From Grimontia indica (GTDB lineage: Bacteria > Pseudomonadota > Gammaproteobacteria > Enterobacterales > Vibrionaceae), in contig NZ_ANFM02000001.1 of NCBI RefSeq assembly GCF_000333895.2, positions 78,231 through 142,230 of the forward strand: a DNA stretch of 64,000 nt. The letters run 5' to 3'. The notes below the pieces were generated by a model. It was not told the origin of the DNA and searched no databases. It saw nothing but the letters and a program-made list of their open reading frames with translations. This document shows positions 8,794 to 17,777 of the stretch, piece after piece. Positions within the stretch are counted from its first letter, which is position 1; each line of letters begins with the position of its first letter. The position numbers and the translations under genes were made by a program.

Positions 8794-11388
8794 ATGACGC
8801 AAAACAATACCCAATACCGAAGGCCGCTCGCGCAAACCGGACTCGACTATTTTGACGTTCGCGCAGCCGTTAATGACATCAAGCCGAACGCTTATGACAC
8901 TTTGCCTTACACCTCGCGTGTATTGGCAGAACAACTGGTGCGTCGCTGCAATCCGGCGGATTTAAGAGCCAGCCTGACCCAGATTGTCGAAGGGAAAAAG
9001 GAACTTGATTTCCCTTGGTATCCAGCGCGCGTGGTGTGTCACGACATTCTTGGGCAAACCGCATTAGTGGATTTGGCAGGTCTTCGCGATGCCATTGCAG
9101 ACCAAGGTGGCGACCCTTCACGGGTCAATCCCGTAGTGGAAACCCAACTGATTGTCGATCATTCATTGGCCGTCGAACATGCTGGCTTCGAACCCGATGC
9201 GTTTGAAAAGAACCGAGCAATCGAAGAGCGTCGCAATGAAGATCGCTTCCATTTTATTGAGTGGTGTAAAACCGCCTTTAAAAACGTCAGCGTGATCCCT
9301 GCAGGCAACGGCATCATGCACCAAATCAATTTGGAAAAGATGTCGCCGGTTATCCAGAACCAACAGGGCGTCGCCTTCCCCGATACCTGTGTCGGCACAG
9401 ACAGTCACACTCCACATGTTGATGCATTGGGCGTGATAGCGATTGGTGTTGGTGGCCTTGAAGCCGAAACCGTCATGCTTGGTCGACCCTCCATGATGCG
9501 CCTGCCAGACATCGTCGGCGTGAAATTGGTGGGCAAACGTCAGGAAGGCATTACTGCCACAGATATCGTATTGGCACTCACTGAGTTTCTGCGCAATGAA
9601 CGCGTGGTGTCGAGCTATCTGGAATTCTTTGGCGAAGGCGCACGTGCACTGACCATTGGTGATAGGGCGACCATCTCTAACATGACGCCAGAATACGGCG
9701 CAACCGCTGCCATGTTCTACATCGACGAACAGACTATCAACTACCTCAAGCTGACAGGCCGCGAGCCTGAACAAGTCGCCTTGGTAGAAACCTACGCCAA
9801 AACCGTTGGCTTATGGGCAGATGATTTGGAAAGCGTTCGCTATGAGCGGGTTCTTGAGTTCGATCTTTCCAGTGTGACACGTAACATGGCAGGCCCTTCA
9901 AACCCGCATCGCCGTTTGCCTACCAGTGAACTTGCCGCGCGCGGCATTGCGTCTGCGCAGGCGCCAGCAGGCTCAGAAGGCAGCATGCCGGATGGTGCGG
10001 TCATCATCGCTGCTATTACTTCCTGCACCAACACCAGTAACCCGCGCAATGTGGTCGCCGCTGGTTTGGTGGCGAAAAAGGCGAATGAGCTTGGCTTGGT
10101 TCGAAAGCCTTGGGTGAAAACCTCCTTCGCGCCAGGTTCGAAAGTGGCGAAGCTGTATCTGGAAGAAGCAGGGCTGTTGCCTGAATTGGAACAGTTGGGC
10201 TTCGGCATAGTGGCTTACGCCTGTACCACCTGTAACGGCATGAGCGGTGCCTTGGATCCAGTTATCGAACAGGAAATTATCGAGCGCGACTTGTACGCGA
10301 CAGCGGTGCTTTCCGGTAACCGTAACTTTGATGGCAGAATCCATCCGCACGCCAAACAAGCGTTTTTGGCTTCGCCGCCGCTGGTTGTCGCTTACGCCAT
10401 TGCAGGCACCATGCGCTTTGATATCGAACGCGATGCGTTAGGCACTGATACCAACGGCAAGCCGGTTTACCTTAACGATTTGTGGCCGACCGATGCAGAA
10501 ATTGACGAGGTGGTGGGCAAGTCCGTCAAACCGGAGCAATTCCAACGTATTTACATCGAAATGTTCCAGCAAGACGAGAGCGCAAGCCTTAGCGAGCCCC
10601 TTTACGACTGGCGTCCAATGAGTACCTACATTCGCAGACCGCCATATTGGGAAGGCGCATTGGCAGGTGAGCGCACCTTGAAAGGTATGCGACCACTAGC
10701 GGTGCTGGGCGACAACATCACCACTGATCACCTATCACCATCAAACGCAATTCTGCCATCCAGCGCAGCGGGCGAATATCTGGCGAAAATGGGTTTGGTA
10801 CCTGTCGATTTCAACTCTTACGCGACGCATCGAGGCGATCACCTGACTGCGCAACGTGCGACTTTTGCCAACCCGAAACTGCTCAATGAAATGGTGAAGG
10901 AAAACAGCGAAGTGGTGCAAGGTTCTCTGGCGCGTGTCGAGCCGGAAGGTAACGTCACCCGCATGTGGGAAGCGATTGAAACCTACATGGAACGTAAACA
11001 ACCGCTCATCATCATCGCTGGCGCAGATTACGGACAGGGATCTTCACGTGACTGGGCGGCAAAAGGCGTTCGTTTGGCGGGTGTTGAAGCGATAGCAGCA
11101 GAAGGCTTCGAGCGTATTCACCGCACCAATTTGGTCGGCATGGGCGTGTTGCCTTTGCAGTTCAAGGCAGGCGTTAATCGCAACACCTTGGGGATTGATG
11201 GTACAGAGCTTTATGACGTGGTGGGGGAGATCAAACCCGGCGCGGATTTGGCTTTGGTTATCACCCGAGCCAATGGTGAAAAGCTTGATGTCGTTGTGAC
11301 CTGCCGTCTTGATACCGAAGATGAAGTGAAGGTCTATCAAGCGGGTGGGGTGCTTCAACGCTTCGCGCAAGATTTCCTGGCGCAGTAG
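8794..11388 (+). CDS. acnD: Fe/S-dependent 2-methylcitrate dehydratase
   Basis: An aconitase-superfamily enzyme of 864 residues that dehydrates 2-methylcitrate to a methylaconitate. The three cluster cysteines are in TSCTNTSNP and the later ACTTCNG motif. The GTDSHTPH and GSSRDWAAKG signatures, the latter near the substrate-binding end, are also present. AcnD requires PrpF to give a product usable by the cycle, and prpF follows immediately. This acnD/prpF arrangement replaces the cluster-free PrpD dehydratase of E. coli; no prpD is present here. Confidence 0.95.
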   Translation: MTQNNTQYRRPLAQTGLDYFDVRAAVNDIKPNAYDTLPYTSRVLAEQLVRRCNPADLRASLTQIVEGKKELDFPWYPARVVCHDILGQTALVDLAGLRDAIADQGGDPSRVNPVVETQLIVDHSLAVEHAGFEPDAFEKNRAIEERRNEDRFHFIEWCKTAFKNVSVIPAGNGIMHQINLEKMSPVIQNQQGVAFPDTCVGTDSHTPHVDALGVIAIGVGGLEAETVMLGRPSMMRLPDIVGVKLVGKRQEGITATDIVLALTEFLRNERVVSSYLEFFGEGARALTIGDRATISNMTPEYGATAAMFYIDEQTINYLKLTGREPEQVALVETYAKTVGLWADDLESVRYERVLEFDLSSVTRNMAGPSNPHRRLPTSELAARGIASAQAPAGSEGSMPDGAVIIAAITSCTNTSNPRNVVAAGLVAKKANELGLVRKPWVKTSFAPGSKVAKLYLEEAGLLPELEQLGFGIVAYACTTCNGMSGALDPVIEQEIIERDLYATAVLSGNRNFDGRIHPHAKQAFLASPPLVVAYAIAGTMRFDIERDALGTDTNGKPVYLNDLWPTDAEIDEVVGKSVKPEQFQRIYIEMFQQDESASLSEPLYDWRPMSTYIRRPPYWEGALAGERTLKGMRPLAVLGDNITTDHLSPSNAILPSSAAGEYLAKMGLVPVDFNSYATHRGDHLTAQRATFANPKLLNEMVKENSEVVQGSLARVEPEGNVTRMWEAIETYMERKQPLIIIAGADYGQGSSRDWAAKGVRLAGVEAIAAEGFERIHRTNLVGMGVLPLQFKAGVNRNTLGIDGTELYDVVGEIKPGADLALVITRANGEKLDVVVTCRLDTEDEVKVYQAGGVLQRFAQDFLAQ

Positions 11389-11397
11389 GTGGTGAGC

Positions 11398-12594
11398 ATG
11401 AGTAAAAATTTGAAAATTCCTGCCACCTACATGCGAGGTGGCACCAGCAAAGGCGTCTTCTTCAGGCTGACAGATTTGCCTGTTGAAGCGCAATCGCCTG
11501 GCGCAGTGCGAGATGCGATTCTGATGCGGGTGATTGGCAGCCCTGATCCCTACAGCAAACAGATTGACGGTATGGGCGGCGCGACGTCCAGCACCAGCAA
11601 AACCGTGATTGTGTCTAAAAGCACTCGCGACGACAACGATGTTGATTACCTGTTTGGTCAGGTTGCAATTGATAAACCCTTCGTCGATTGGAGTGGCAAC
11701 TGCGGCAACCTTTCAGCAGCGGTCGGGCCATTCGCGGTACATGCAGGTTTGATTGCCAAAGAGCGCATGGTCGACAACGGCGTTATCTCTGTGCGTATTT
11801 GGCAAGCCAATATCGGTAAAACCTTGGTGGTTGACGTGCCAATGCGCGACGGGGAAGTAGAAGAGTCTGGCTATTTCGAACTCGATGGCGTGACTTTTCC
11901 TGCCGCTGAAGTGCCAGTGGAGTTTCTTCACCCTGCGGGTGCGCCGGGTTCTCTGCTCCCGACAGGCAACCTTATCGACACGTTGGAAGTGCCGGAAATC
12001 GGCTCATTCCGCGCTTCATTTATCAATGCAGGTATCCCGACCATCTTCCTTGATGCGTCAGAGCTTGGCTATGAAGGCACAGAGCTTCAAGACGCCATCA
12101 ACAATGATGCGGAAGCATTGGCGAGGTTTGAAAAAATCCGCGCTTATGGCGCCATTCAAATGGGTTTAAACCAAACCGTGGAAGATGCCCAAACCCGCCA
12201 GCACACACCGAAGATTGCTTTCGTTTCCCCGCCTAAAAGCTATCTGAGTTCCAGCGGGAAAAAGGTGGAAGAGGCTGATGTCGATGTGCTCGTCCGCGCC
12301 TTGTCGATGGGCAAATTGCACCACGCCATGATGGGAACAGCAGCCGTAGCCATTGCAGCAGCGGCCTGTGTGCCGGGCACTATCGTCAACTTGGCGGCTG
12401 GCGGTGGAGAAAGGGAAAACGTGGTTTTTGGTCATCCTTCCGGCACTTTAAAAGTCGGCGCGAAGGCACATCTCAAGCCCGAAGGCTGGTGGGTTGAAAA
12501 GGCAATCATGAGCCGCAGTGCCCGCATTTTGATGGAGGGACGCGTTCATGTGCCTTCCAGCGTTTTAGAAGCGAACGAGCGCGGCGAAAGCTAA
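11398..12594 (+). CDS. prpF: Methylaconitate isomerase PrpF
   Basis: PrpF isomerises the trans-methylaconitate-type product of AcnD to the cis form. The protein has the family's N-terminal YMRGGTSKGVFF motif and the GMGGATSSTSKTVIV and DWSGNCGNLS segments, matching the diaminopimelate-epimerase-like fold. A longer frame opens with GTG at 11389, but ATG 11398 is better: it has an AGGTGG site at proper spacing and yields MSKNLKIPATYM, as in relatives. The gene starts 9 bases after the acnD stop, which suggests coupled translation. Confidence 0.93.
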   Translation: MSKNLKIPATYMRGGTSKGVFFRLTDLPVEAQSPGAVRDAILMRVIGSPDPYSKQIDGMGGATSSTSKTVIVSKSTRDDNDVDYLFGQVAIDKPFVDWSGNCGNLSAAVGPFAVHAGLIAKERMVDNGVISVRIWQANIGKTLVVDVPMRDGEVEESGYFELDGVTFPAAEVPVEFLHPAGAPGSLLPTGNLIDTLEVPEIGSFRASFINAGIPTIFLDASELGYEGTELQDAINNDAEALARFEKIRAYGAIQMGLNQTVEDAQTRQHTPKIAFVSPPKSYLSSSGKKVEEADVDVLVRALSMGKLHHAMMGTAAVAIAAAACVPGTIVNLAAGGGERENVVFGHPSGTLKVGAKAHLKPEGWWVEKAIMSRSARILMEGRVHVPSSVLEANERGES

Positions 12595-12626
12595 CGCGCT
12601 CAGAAAGACATTTTGGAGGAATCAAT

Positions 12627-14504
12627 ATGTCTGGCTATCAACAGGAATACTTGAAAGCGCAAACCGAGCCAGAAGCCTTCTGGCGTGAGCAAGCAGAACA
12701 ATTGGACTGGTTCGAAAAGCCGAAAACCATTCTGGCCAACGATGAAAATGGCATTGAGCGTTGGTTCCCGGATGGCGTGATAAACACCGCCTGGCTGGCA
12801 TTGGATTACCATTGCGAAAACGGGCGCGGCGACAAAACCGCGCTGATCTACGACTCCCCAGTCACTGCTAAAAGACAAGCCTATAGCTACTTGGAACTGC
12901 GCGACCAAGTGGCAAAAATCGCGGGTATGCTCGCTGGAATGGGCGTTGAGAAAGGCGACCGCGTGGTGATTTACATGCCGATGGTGCCGGAAGCCGCCAT
13001 GGCGATGCTGGCCTGCGCAAGATTGGGCGCGATTCACTCTGTGGTCTTTGGTGGATTTGCACCTAACGAACTGGCAGTTCGAATTGAAGATGCAGAGCCA
13101 AAAGTGCTGATGACGGCCTCTTGCGGCATTGAAGTCAGCAAAGTGATTCCCTATAAACCGTTGGTCGACAAAGCCATCATGGACAGCCGCTGGAAGCCTG
13201 AAAAAGTGGTGGTGCTGCAACGTCCAGAAAGTGCTGCAACGTTAGACCAAGAACGCGATGTGGATTGGCAAGCAGCCTATGAAGCGGCGCAGCGCCATGA
13301 CTGTGTTCCTGTGCTGGCCACCGATCCGCTTTATATCCTTTATACCTCTGGCACCACAGGCAAGCCCAAAGGGGTAGTGCGCGATAACGGCGGGCATGCT
13401 GTCGCGATGAAATATTCTATGAAAGCCGTATACGATATGCCGCAAGATGGTGTGTTCTGGGCAGCTTCTGATGTGGGTTGGGTAGTTGGGCATTCCTATA
13501 TTGTATATGCGCCGCTTATCCATGGCTGCACCACTATTTTGTTCGAAGGCAAGCCGGTTCGAACACCAGATCCAGGTGCCTTTTGGCGGGTATGCCAAGA
13601 CTATGCGGTAAATGTGCTTTTCTCGGCACCGACGGCTTTTCGAGCCATCAAGAAAGAAGATCCAGAAGGTAACTACGTCAATGAGTACGATTTAAGTTCG
13701 CTGAAATCCATCTTTATGGCAGGTGAAAGGCTCGACCCTCCGACTTACGATTGGGTTGTCGAAAAAACCGGAAAACCTGTGATTGACCATTGGTGGCAAA
13801 CCGAGACGGGCTGGGCAATTGCTTGTGACCCAATGGGTATTGAAGTGATGCCAGTGAAAGCGGGTTCATCGACCAAGCCGACACCGGGCTATCAAGTCGA
13901 AATACTCGATGCACTTGGTAACAGCCTTAAAGCCAACCAGCAAGGTTATGTGGCACTAAAACGGCCGTTGCCGCCGAGCTGTTTGCCGACGGTATGGCGC
14001 AATCACGATCGCTTCGAGACGGGCTACCTTAGCCAATTCCCTGGCTACTATGTATCTGGTGATGGCGGTTACTTAGATGAAGAGGGCTATCTCTTTATCA
14101 TGGGGCGTATCGATGACGTGATAAACGTGGCCGGGCATCGTCTCTCAACCGGAGAAATGGAAGAGATTGTCGGTGCACATCCCGCCGTGGCTGAATGTGC
14201 GGTCATCGGTATTCACGACGAGCTAAAAGGGCAGCTTCCCGTCGGCTTTGTGGTGCTGAAAGACGGCGTCGACATAGCTTCAGACCAATTGGCTGGAGAG
14301 CTTGTCGCCAAAGTACGGGAAGAAATCGGCGCAGTGGCTTGTTTCAAGCTGGCCTTGGTTGTCGACAGATTGCCAAAAACACGTTCCGGTAAAATCCTGC
14401 GAAGAACCATGCGCCAAATTGCCGATGGCGAACAATATGTGGTGCCTTCAACGATTGATGATCCATCCAGCCTGAATGAGATTGAAAGGGTGTTGCAGCG
14501 CTAG
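12627..14504 (+). CDS. prpE: Propionyl-CoA synthetase
   Basis: This ligase activates propionate with ATP and CoA. The 625-residue protein has the ANL-family signatures: YTSGTTGKPKG phosphate loop, the WWQTETGWA core motif, the YVSGDGGYLDEEG hinge region and the C-terminal RSGKILRR containing the lysine that is regulated by acylation in this family. A TTTGGAGGA ribosome-binding site precedes the ATG. It is the last gene of the operon; a terminator follows 26 bases after its stop. Confidence 0.95.
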   Translation: MSGYQQEYLKAQTEPEAFWREQAEQLDWFEKPKTILANDENGIERWFPDGVINTAWLALDYHCENGRGDKTALIYDSPVTAKRQAYSYLELRDQVAKIAGMLAGMGVEKGDRVVIYMPMVPEAAMAMLACARLGAIHSVVFGGFAPNELAVRIEDAEPKVLMTASCGIEVSKVIPYKPLVDKAIMDSRWKPEKVVVLQRPESAATLDQERDVDWQAAYEAAQRHDCVPVLATDPLYILYTSGTTGKPKGVVRDNGGHAVAMKYSMKAVYDMPQDGVFWAASDVGWVVGHSYIVYAPLIHGCTTILFEGKPVRTPDPGAFWRVCQDYAVNVLFSAPTAFRAIKKEDPEGNYVNEYDLSSLKSIFMAGERLDPPTYDWVVEKTGKPVIDHWWQTETGWAIACDPMGIEVMPVKAGSSTKPTPGYQVEILDALGNSLKANQQGYVALKRPLPPSCLPTVWRNHDRFETGYLSQFPGYYVSGDGGYLDEEGYLFIMGRIDDVINVAGHRLSTGEMEEIVGAHPAVAECAVIGIHDELKGQLPVGFVVLKDGVDIASDQLAGELVAKVREEIGAVACFKLALVVDRLPKTRSGKILRRTMRQIADGEQYVVPSTIDDPSSLNEIERVLQR

Positions 14505-14530
14505 AGTCGGTTGGTCATTTGGAATAGGAA

Positions 14531-14553
14531 GGGAGCCAGTTGGCTCCCTTTTG
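14531..14553 (+). terminator. Terminator after prpE
   Basis: GGGAGCC and GGCTCCC form a 7-bp stem with a short loop (AGTT), followed by TTTT. The hairpin lies between the convergent prpE and 14568-14954 genes, so it may serve both. The same stem sequence recurs at 16904 and 23962. Confidence 0.85.
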
Positions 14554-14567
14554 GCTCATGGTCATCA

Positions 14568-14954
14568 TCACTCAAGTGTTTCAAAGTGGAACTTGTATTC
14601 ACTGACACCGTCTATACGCACGCCTTTTTCCCTTAACTCAAGGTACTGCTTCATTTTAATAGTTCTGAAGTCCATTGCCTTCAGCGCAAGGATGATCCGC
14701 AGTTCATCCATTGAATGTGATTTTGCTTCAGAGCTGCATGTACCACAGACAACATGGGTCTTCGGCTTAAAACCAACCTGGTTAAGCCAGTGCAAGTCTT
14801 TGGGTTCTTTACGCGTGCCGCAGAAGTAGCATTGATTCTCTTGTTTCAATGCCGCTTGTTCCCTCAATTCTTTCGGACTAGGTGAATTGGCTGATTGGGA
14901 ATTTTTAGCCTTCTTATTACCACCGAACTGAGGAAACTGAACGACATTAGACAT
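14568..14954 (-). CDS. Small protein with two CxxC pairs, unknown function
   Basis: A 128-residue protein from the ATG at 14954; a longer frame reaches 14987 but would run into a palindrome. The middle holds CYFCG and, about 40 residues later, CGTCSSEA, a spacing that suggests a zinc ribbon. The N-terminal third is polar and probably disordered. I do not recognise the family. It is convergent with prpE and upstream of a strong palindrome at 14981-15024, which could lie in its promoter or leader. Confidence 0.6.
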   Translation of the reverse strand: MSNVVQFPQFGGNKKAKNSQSANSPSPKELREQAALKQENQCYFCGTRKEPKDLHWLNQVGFKPKTHVVCGTCSSEAKSHSMDELRIILALKAMDFRTIKMKQYLELREKGVRIDGVSEYKFHFETLE

Positions 14955-14980
14955 TGGTTTTGGCCTTATTAATTGAGTTG

Positions 14981-15024
14981 TACCCAAACAACCTGAATAT
15001 GAGCATCTTCAGGTCGTTTGGGTA
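14981..15024. repeat. Inverted repeat, repeat-family candidate
   Basis: The left arm TACCCAAACAACCTGAA (14981-14997) pairs with the right arm TTCAGGTCGTTTGGGTA (15008-15024) with one mismatch over 17 bp. The left arm recurs exactly at 63806-63822. It lies between two divergent small genes. It could be a mobile intergenic palindrome or a transcriptional stem-loop. Confidence 0.75.
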
Positions 15025-15085
15025 TATACAGCTAGTATTTTGCCAGAAAATGATCATAATCTCGCGACAAAACACGGGAAGAAAA

Positions 15086-15466
15086 ATGACCATGACTGAT
15101 TTTCAATATTACTTTCACCAACTGCCTTGTTTTAACTGCAAAAACACCACAGTAAGTACTGATCTTGGTTGGTTAACTTTGGCGATGAAAGACGATGTTG
15201 TCGCTCAAATCGCAGCGATTATTGCGCAAGGCAAGGTAGAACCTGATCTTTCAGTGAACGTGACTTGCACGAAACAGGAAGCGCGTGATTACTTGCTGTT
15301 GAACTTCTTTGGCTACTCGGAAGAAGAACTCGCGAATCAAGTTAAAGCGGAAGATGAGCAAGAAGTTCAGGATGAAATCGCAGAGCTTCTTGCTGACGGA
15401 AGTGATAAAGCTGTTTTCGAGCATGAAGTCGCGCTGCAAAGCTGTACTGACTGCGACATTGACTAA
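15086..15466 (+). CDS. Small acidic protein with terminal CxxC motifs, unknown function
   Basis: A 126-residue protein using ATG 15086; an open frame runs further upstream but crosses the palindrome at 14981-15024, and ATG 15086 has a GGGAAG site. It begins MTMTDFQYYF and has CFNC near residue 15 and CTDC near the C-terminus. The region between is acidic and probably helical. The two CxxC pairs may bind a metal together. No family is recognised. A strong terminator follows 55 bases later. Confidence 0.65.
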   Translation: MTMTDFQYYFHQLPCFNCKNTTVSTDLGWLTLAMKDDVVAQIAAIIAQGKVEPDLSVNVTCTKQEARDYLLLNFFGYSEEELANQVKAEDEQEVQDEIAELLADGSDKAVFEHEVALQSCTDCDID

Positions 15467-15521
15467 GCGCGAAACCTGACGTTAAGCCAAGTGTGACTGC
15501 GGGGCTTATGATGCTCCAAAG

Positions 15522-15561
15522 AAAAAGGCGCTATCAAACGAGATTTTGATAGCGCCTTTTT
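15522..15561 (+). terminator. Strong intrinsic terminator, both strands
   Basis: AAAAAGGCGCTATCAAA (15522-15538) and TTTTGATAGCGCCTTTTT (15544-15561) form a long stem flanked by A and T runs, so it can work for the gene on the left and for the convergent gene at 15594. Confidence 0.9.
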
Positions 15562-15593
15562 GTTTTTGCGGTGATTGAATTGTTGGCCGAGGC

Positions 15594-16169
15594 TCAATCA
15601 CATTCGTCTAGGGACACTGGGCCTTGCAGCTCTTTCAGGATCATCTTTTGAATATCGATGCCCAAGCTCATCACGATCAGGCTCCAGTTCAGGAACGGCA
15701 ATGAGCCGTTATCAATGCCGCGCGCAAAGTTATTGGCATTCCAATTAAACACCTCTGACAGCTTTTCGGTGGTCAGCGCTTCGTAATTGTCGTTATCAAT
15801 CAAATTGCTGAACTGCTCACTGGTGGGGCACACAAACTTGTCATTAGGCCTGAAAGCCGTCGGTTTAAAATAAGAAAGCACTCTTCTTACGTTAACCTCA
15901 ATCACTTCACCGTCACTTTGGATATTCGGCTTGCCAGCGAGCGCGCACAAGAAACACCAGCATGGGTAAGGGATGGTTGAAACGTTGTCAGGTTCGTTCT
16001 TATAACGCGCCGTCCACGCATTGATATTCTTTTGCTGTATGCCTGTTACGCTAACCAATTGATTGGAATCGTAGCCGTTGTCTTTTAATAGGTTGATCAC
16101 TTCGGCCACTTCTGACACCAAAGGCTTGGCCCATCTACTGTATGGAGTAAGTGTTGCTTCTCTGACCAT
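15594..16169 (-). CDS. Hypothetical protein, possible N-terminal HTH
   Basis: A 191-residue protein counted from ATG 16169, which gives MVREATLTPYSRWAK; an alternative ATG lies at 16190. Residues about 20-50 (EVINLLKDNGYDSNQLVSVTGIQQKNINAWTARYK) have the spacing of a helix-turn-helix, which is suggestive only. The remainder has no motif that I recognise. It stands alone between a terminator and an intergenic gap, and its base composition is somewhat AT-richer than the prp operon. Confidence 0.55.
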   Translation of the reverse strand: MVREATLTPYSRWAKPLVSEVAEVINLLKDNGYDSNQLVSVTGIQQKNINAWTARYKNEPDNVSTIPYPCWCFLCALAGKPNIQSDGEVIEVNVRRVLSYFKPTAFRPNDKFVCPTSEQFSNLIDNDNYEALTTEKLSEVFNWNANNFARGIDNGSLPFLNWSLIVMSLGIDIQKMILKELQGPVSLDECD

Positions 16170-16190
16170 AATTAAATCTTTTATAAACAA

Positions 16191-16557
16191 ACATTTAGTT
16201 TGTTTCTATTAAACATTACCCGAGATCATACGTGTTCAGACTGATAAGTCTACTTTTATCGGGAATGGTGACAGAGATGACTTTCTTTCCAGCTTGTTCA
16301 ATGACCTTCCAGAAGAAACGAAGTTATCGACAAAAGTGAGAAGAAGCCGACTACCTAAAATCATGATGGCTTCGAGCGCAGAGCGCTTTAACCCTCTATC
16401 TATCTTCGCTTTTTCCACAAAACTGAAACGCATCTTGCTTTACATCCGCGCTATAGTCTGATGAGTCTTTTTTGACAATCAAAATTGAGCTGTGCCTGGC
16501 GCAGCAGGGCAGGATGCCCAATAGATAATCGACCAAACAAACAGGGAAGAAAGTGAT
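16191..16557. other. Intergenic stretch, no supported gene
   Basis: I see short open frames on both strands (for example 16236-16433 on the minus strand), but none has a convincing ribosome-binding site or recognisable composition. It presumably holds the promoters of the divergent genes at either side. Confidence 0.5.
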
Positions 16558-16815
16558 ATGGCGGTAGAGCAGGGTGTAGTTGAAAGCCTAAATGCGATGT
16601 GGGCGACGCCTTATGGTGTGGCAGCGAAATATATCTTTATCTCAGGCATTGTGTTGCAGATTGTTTTATTAATCACGCGATACAAAATGCCTGTGGTAGA
16701 TGCACTACTGGCGGTGGTTGGGTTCAAGCGCGTTCAGAACCGTGATAAGTGGTTCAACATTTTGCACTTCTCTGTGATTGTCATTCCCCTCGCGTTACTT
16801 TCACTGGCAATGTGA
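16558..16815 (+). CDS. Small two-helix membrane protein, unknown function
   Basis: An 85-residue protein with two hydrophobic segments: about residues 25-41 (IFISGIVLQIVLLITRY) and 65-84 (ILHFSVIVIPLALLSLAM), joined by a basic linker. The ATG is preceded by a GGGAAGAAAG site. No family is recognised. Its TGA stop is followed after three bases by eight copies of CTGA and then by a terminator, so this is likely a single-gene transcript. Confidence 0.6.
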   Translation: MAVEQGVVESLNAMWATPYGVAAKYIFISGIVLQIVLLITRYKMPVVDALLAVVGFKRVQNRDKWFNILHFSVIVIPLALLSLAM

Positions 16816-16818
16816 TTG

Positions 16819-16850
16819 CTGACTGACTGACTGACTGACTGACTGACTGA
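16819..16850 (+). repeat. Tetranucleotide tandem repeat (CTGA)8
   Basis: Thirty-two bases of perfect CTGA repeats start three bases after the stop codon of the 85-residue membrane protein. Perfect runs of this length are prone to slipped-strand length change. Being outside the coding frame, it would alter the 3' untranslated region rather than the protein. Confidence 0.9.
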
Positions 16851-16903
16851 GTGATGAACCCCTAAGGTGCAGGCTTTGCTGGTAGCTTTTGGACAGTGAA
16901 AGG

Positions 16904-16930
16904 AAAGGGAGCCGTTTGGCTCCCTTTGAG
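16904..16930 (+). terminator. Terminator after the small membrane protein
   Basis: AAAGGGAGCC and GGCTCCCTTT form a 10-bp stem around a GTTT loop. The stem is shared with the terminators at 14531 and 23962. Confidence 0.75.
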
Positions 16931-17268
16931 TTTGGATAGCTCATTAATGCCCCAAAATTGTTTAGAGCACATGAACTACAAAATCTAGGGCATTCGTTTG
17001 CCCCTACTAGAAGTTATCCGAACTCAGCATATCTCCGCGTGGTATTATGTAATGCTTTAAACCATTCTACAGGTAATTCAAAAGTGGCTAATTGAGTAAA
17101 GCCTTCGACGAACTTTTGTCAAAAAGTGCACTGTGTAGATATTGAGTTAAAAAATGAAGGTAATCGACACTATATAATCCAAACTGCCAAATCATGCATG
17201 AGTCTTTATAACTGGCTCATTTAATTTCCTGTCCGTGATGCTTCGAATAAACTCACAACCGTTAGTTA
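16931..17268. other. AT-rich boundary stretch without genes
   Basis: No supportable gene is visible. Base composition turns AT-rich here, at the edge of the reverse-transcriptase block. It contains the first copy (17108-17125) of an 18-base direct repeat whose second copy is at 23485-23502. Confidence 0.5.
17108..17125 (+). repeat. Direct repeat copy 1 at the accessory block edge
   Basis: ACGAACTTTTGTCAAAAA; it matches 23485-23502 in 17 of 18 bases and in the same orientation. It also contains its own short inverted repeat (ACTTTT with AAAAGT). The pair encloses the RT and membrane-protein genes, about 6.4 kb. Confidence 0.5.
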
Positions 17269-17745
17269 CTAGTCTGAGATGAGTTCCGCCGTGGCTTGCT
17301 CTCTTGGTTCTGGTAAGTGCTTTCTTAACCGAGAACTCCATTCTTTTCTAGCAACTGATTTTGATACTTCAAGATGCCATACATGTCTTTTAAGCTGCGA
17401 TTTGATAGCTTCGTTCCATGTATCGCTATTAGGTTCAGCATCTAACACTTGTTCAAAACAAAAGAGCATCTGAGCGATAAACCAACGGTACTTTGAATAA
17501 GTGGCTGGGTCGCTTGTTATATCCATCTTAATACCTCTGGCTAGCTCTGGGTGCTCAAAACATAGATTTAAGTAACTTTGATATGAAGCGTATGCTGTAG
17601 CTCTTCTCGCTTCATTGCGTGAAGACAATATCTGGATGATGGCAAATACAAGTGCGAAGAAAGCGATTATCATGACGAATATATCGGCTCGTGCATCCCA
17701 GAATTCAAAACTTAAAAATTGTGCTGCACCAAAATCAAAACACAC
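17269..17745 (-). CDS. Small membrane protein next to the RT-nitrilase
   Basis: A 158-residue protein with one clear transmembrane helix at about residues 23-41 (IFVMIIAFFALVFAIIQIL) followed by a charged, helical cytoplasmic domain (SSRNEARRATAYASYQSYLNLCFEHPELARG). It starts 32 bases after the RT stop on the same strand, so the two are probably cotranscribed. DRT type 1 defence loci pair an RT-nitrilase with a small accessory protein, and this could be the equivalent. It could be an effector that acts at the membrane; that is inference. Confidence 0.7.
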   Translation of the reverse strand: MCFDFGAAQFLSFEFWDARADIFVMIIAFFALVFAIIQILSSRNEARRATAYASYQSYLNLCFEHPELARGIKMDITSDPATYSKYRWFIAQMLFCFEQVLDAEPNSDTWNEAIKSQLKRHVWHLEVSKSVARKEWSSRLRKHLPEPREQATAELISD

Positions 17746-17777
17746 ATTTACCTCCTAAAATTGTTTGATTCTATATA

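Noticed and set aside
16236..16433. A 65-residue minus-strand frame in the 16.2-16.5 kb gap
   Set aside because: No start signal and no family pattern; too short to support.
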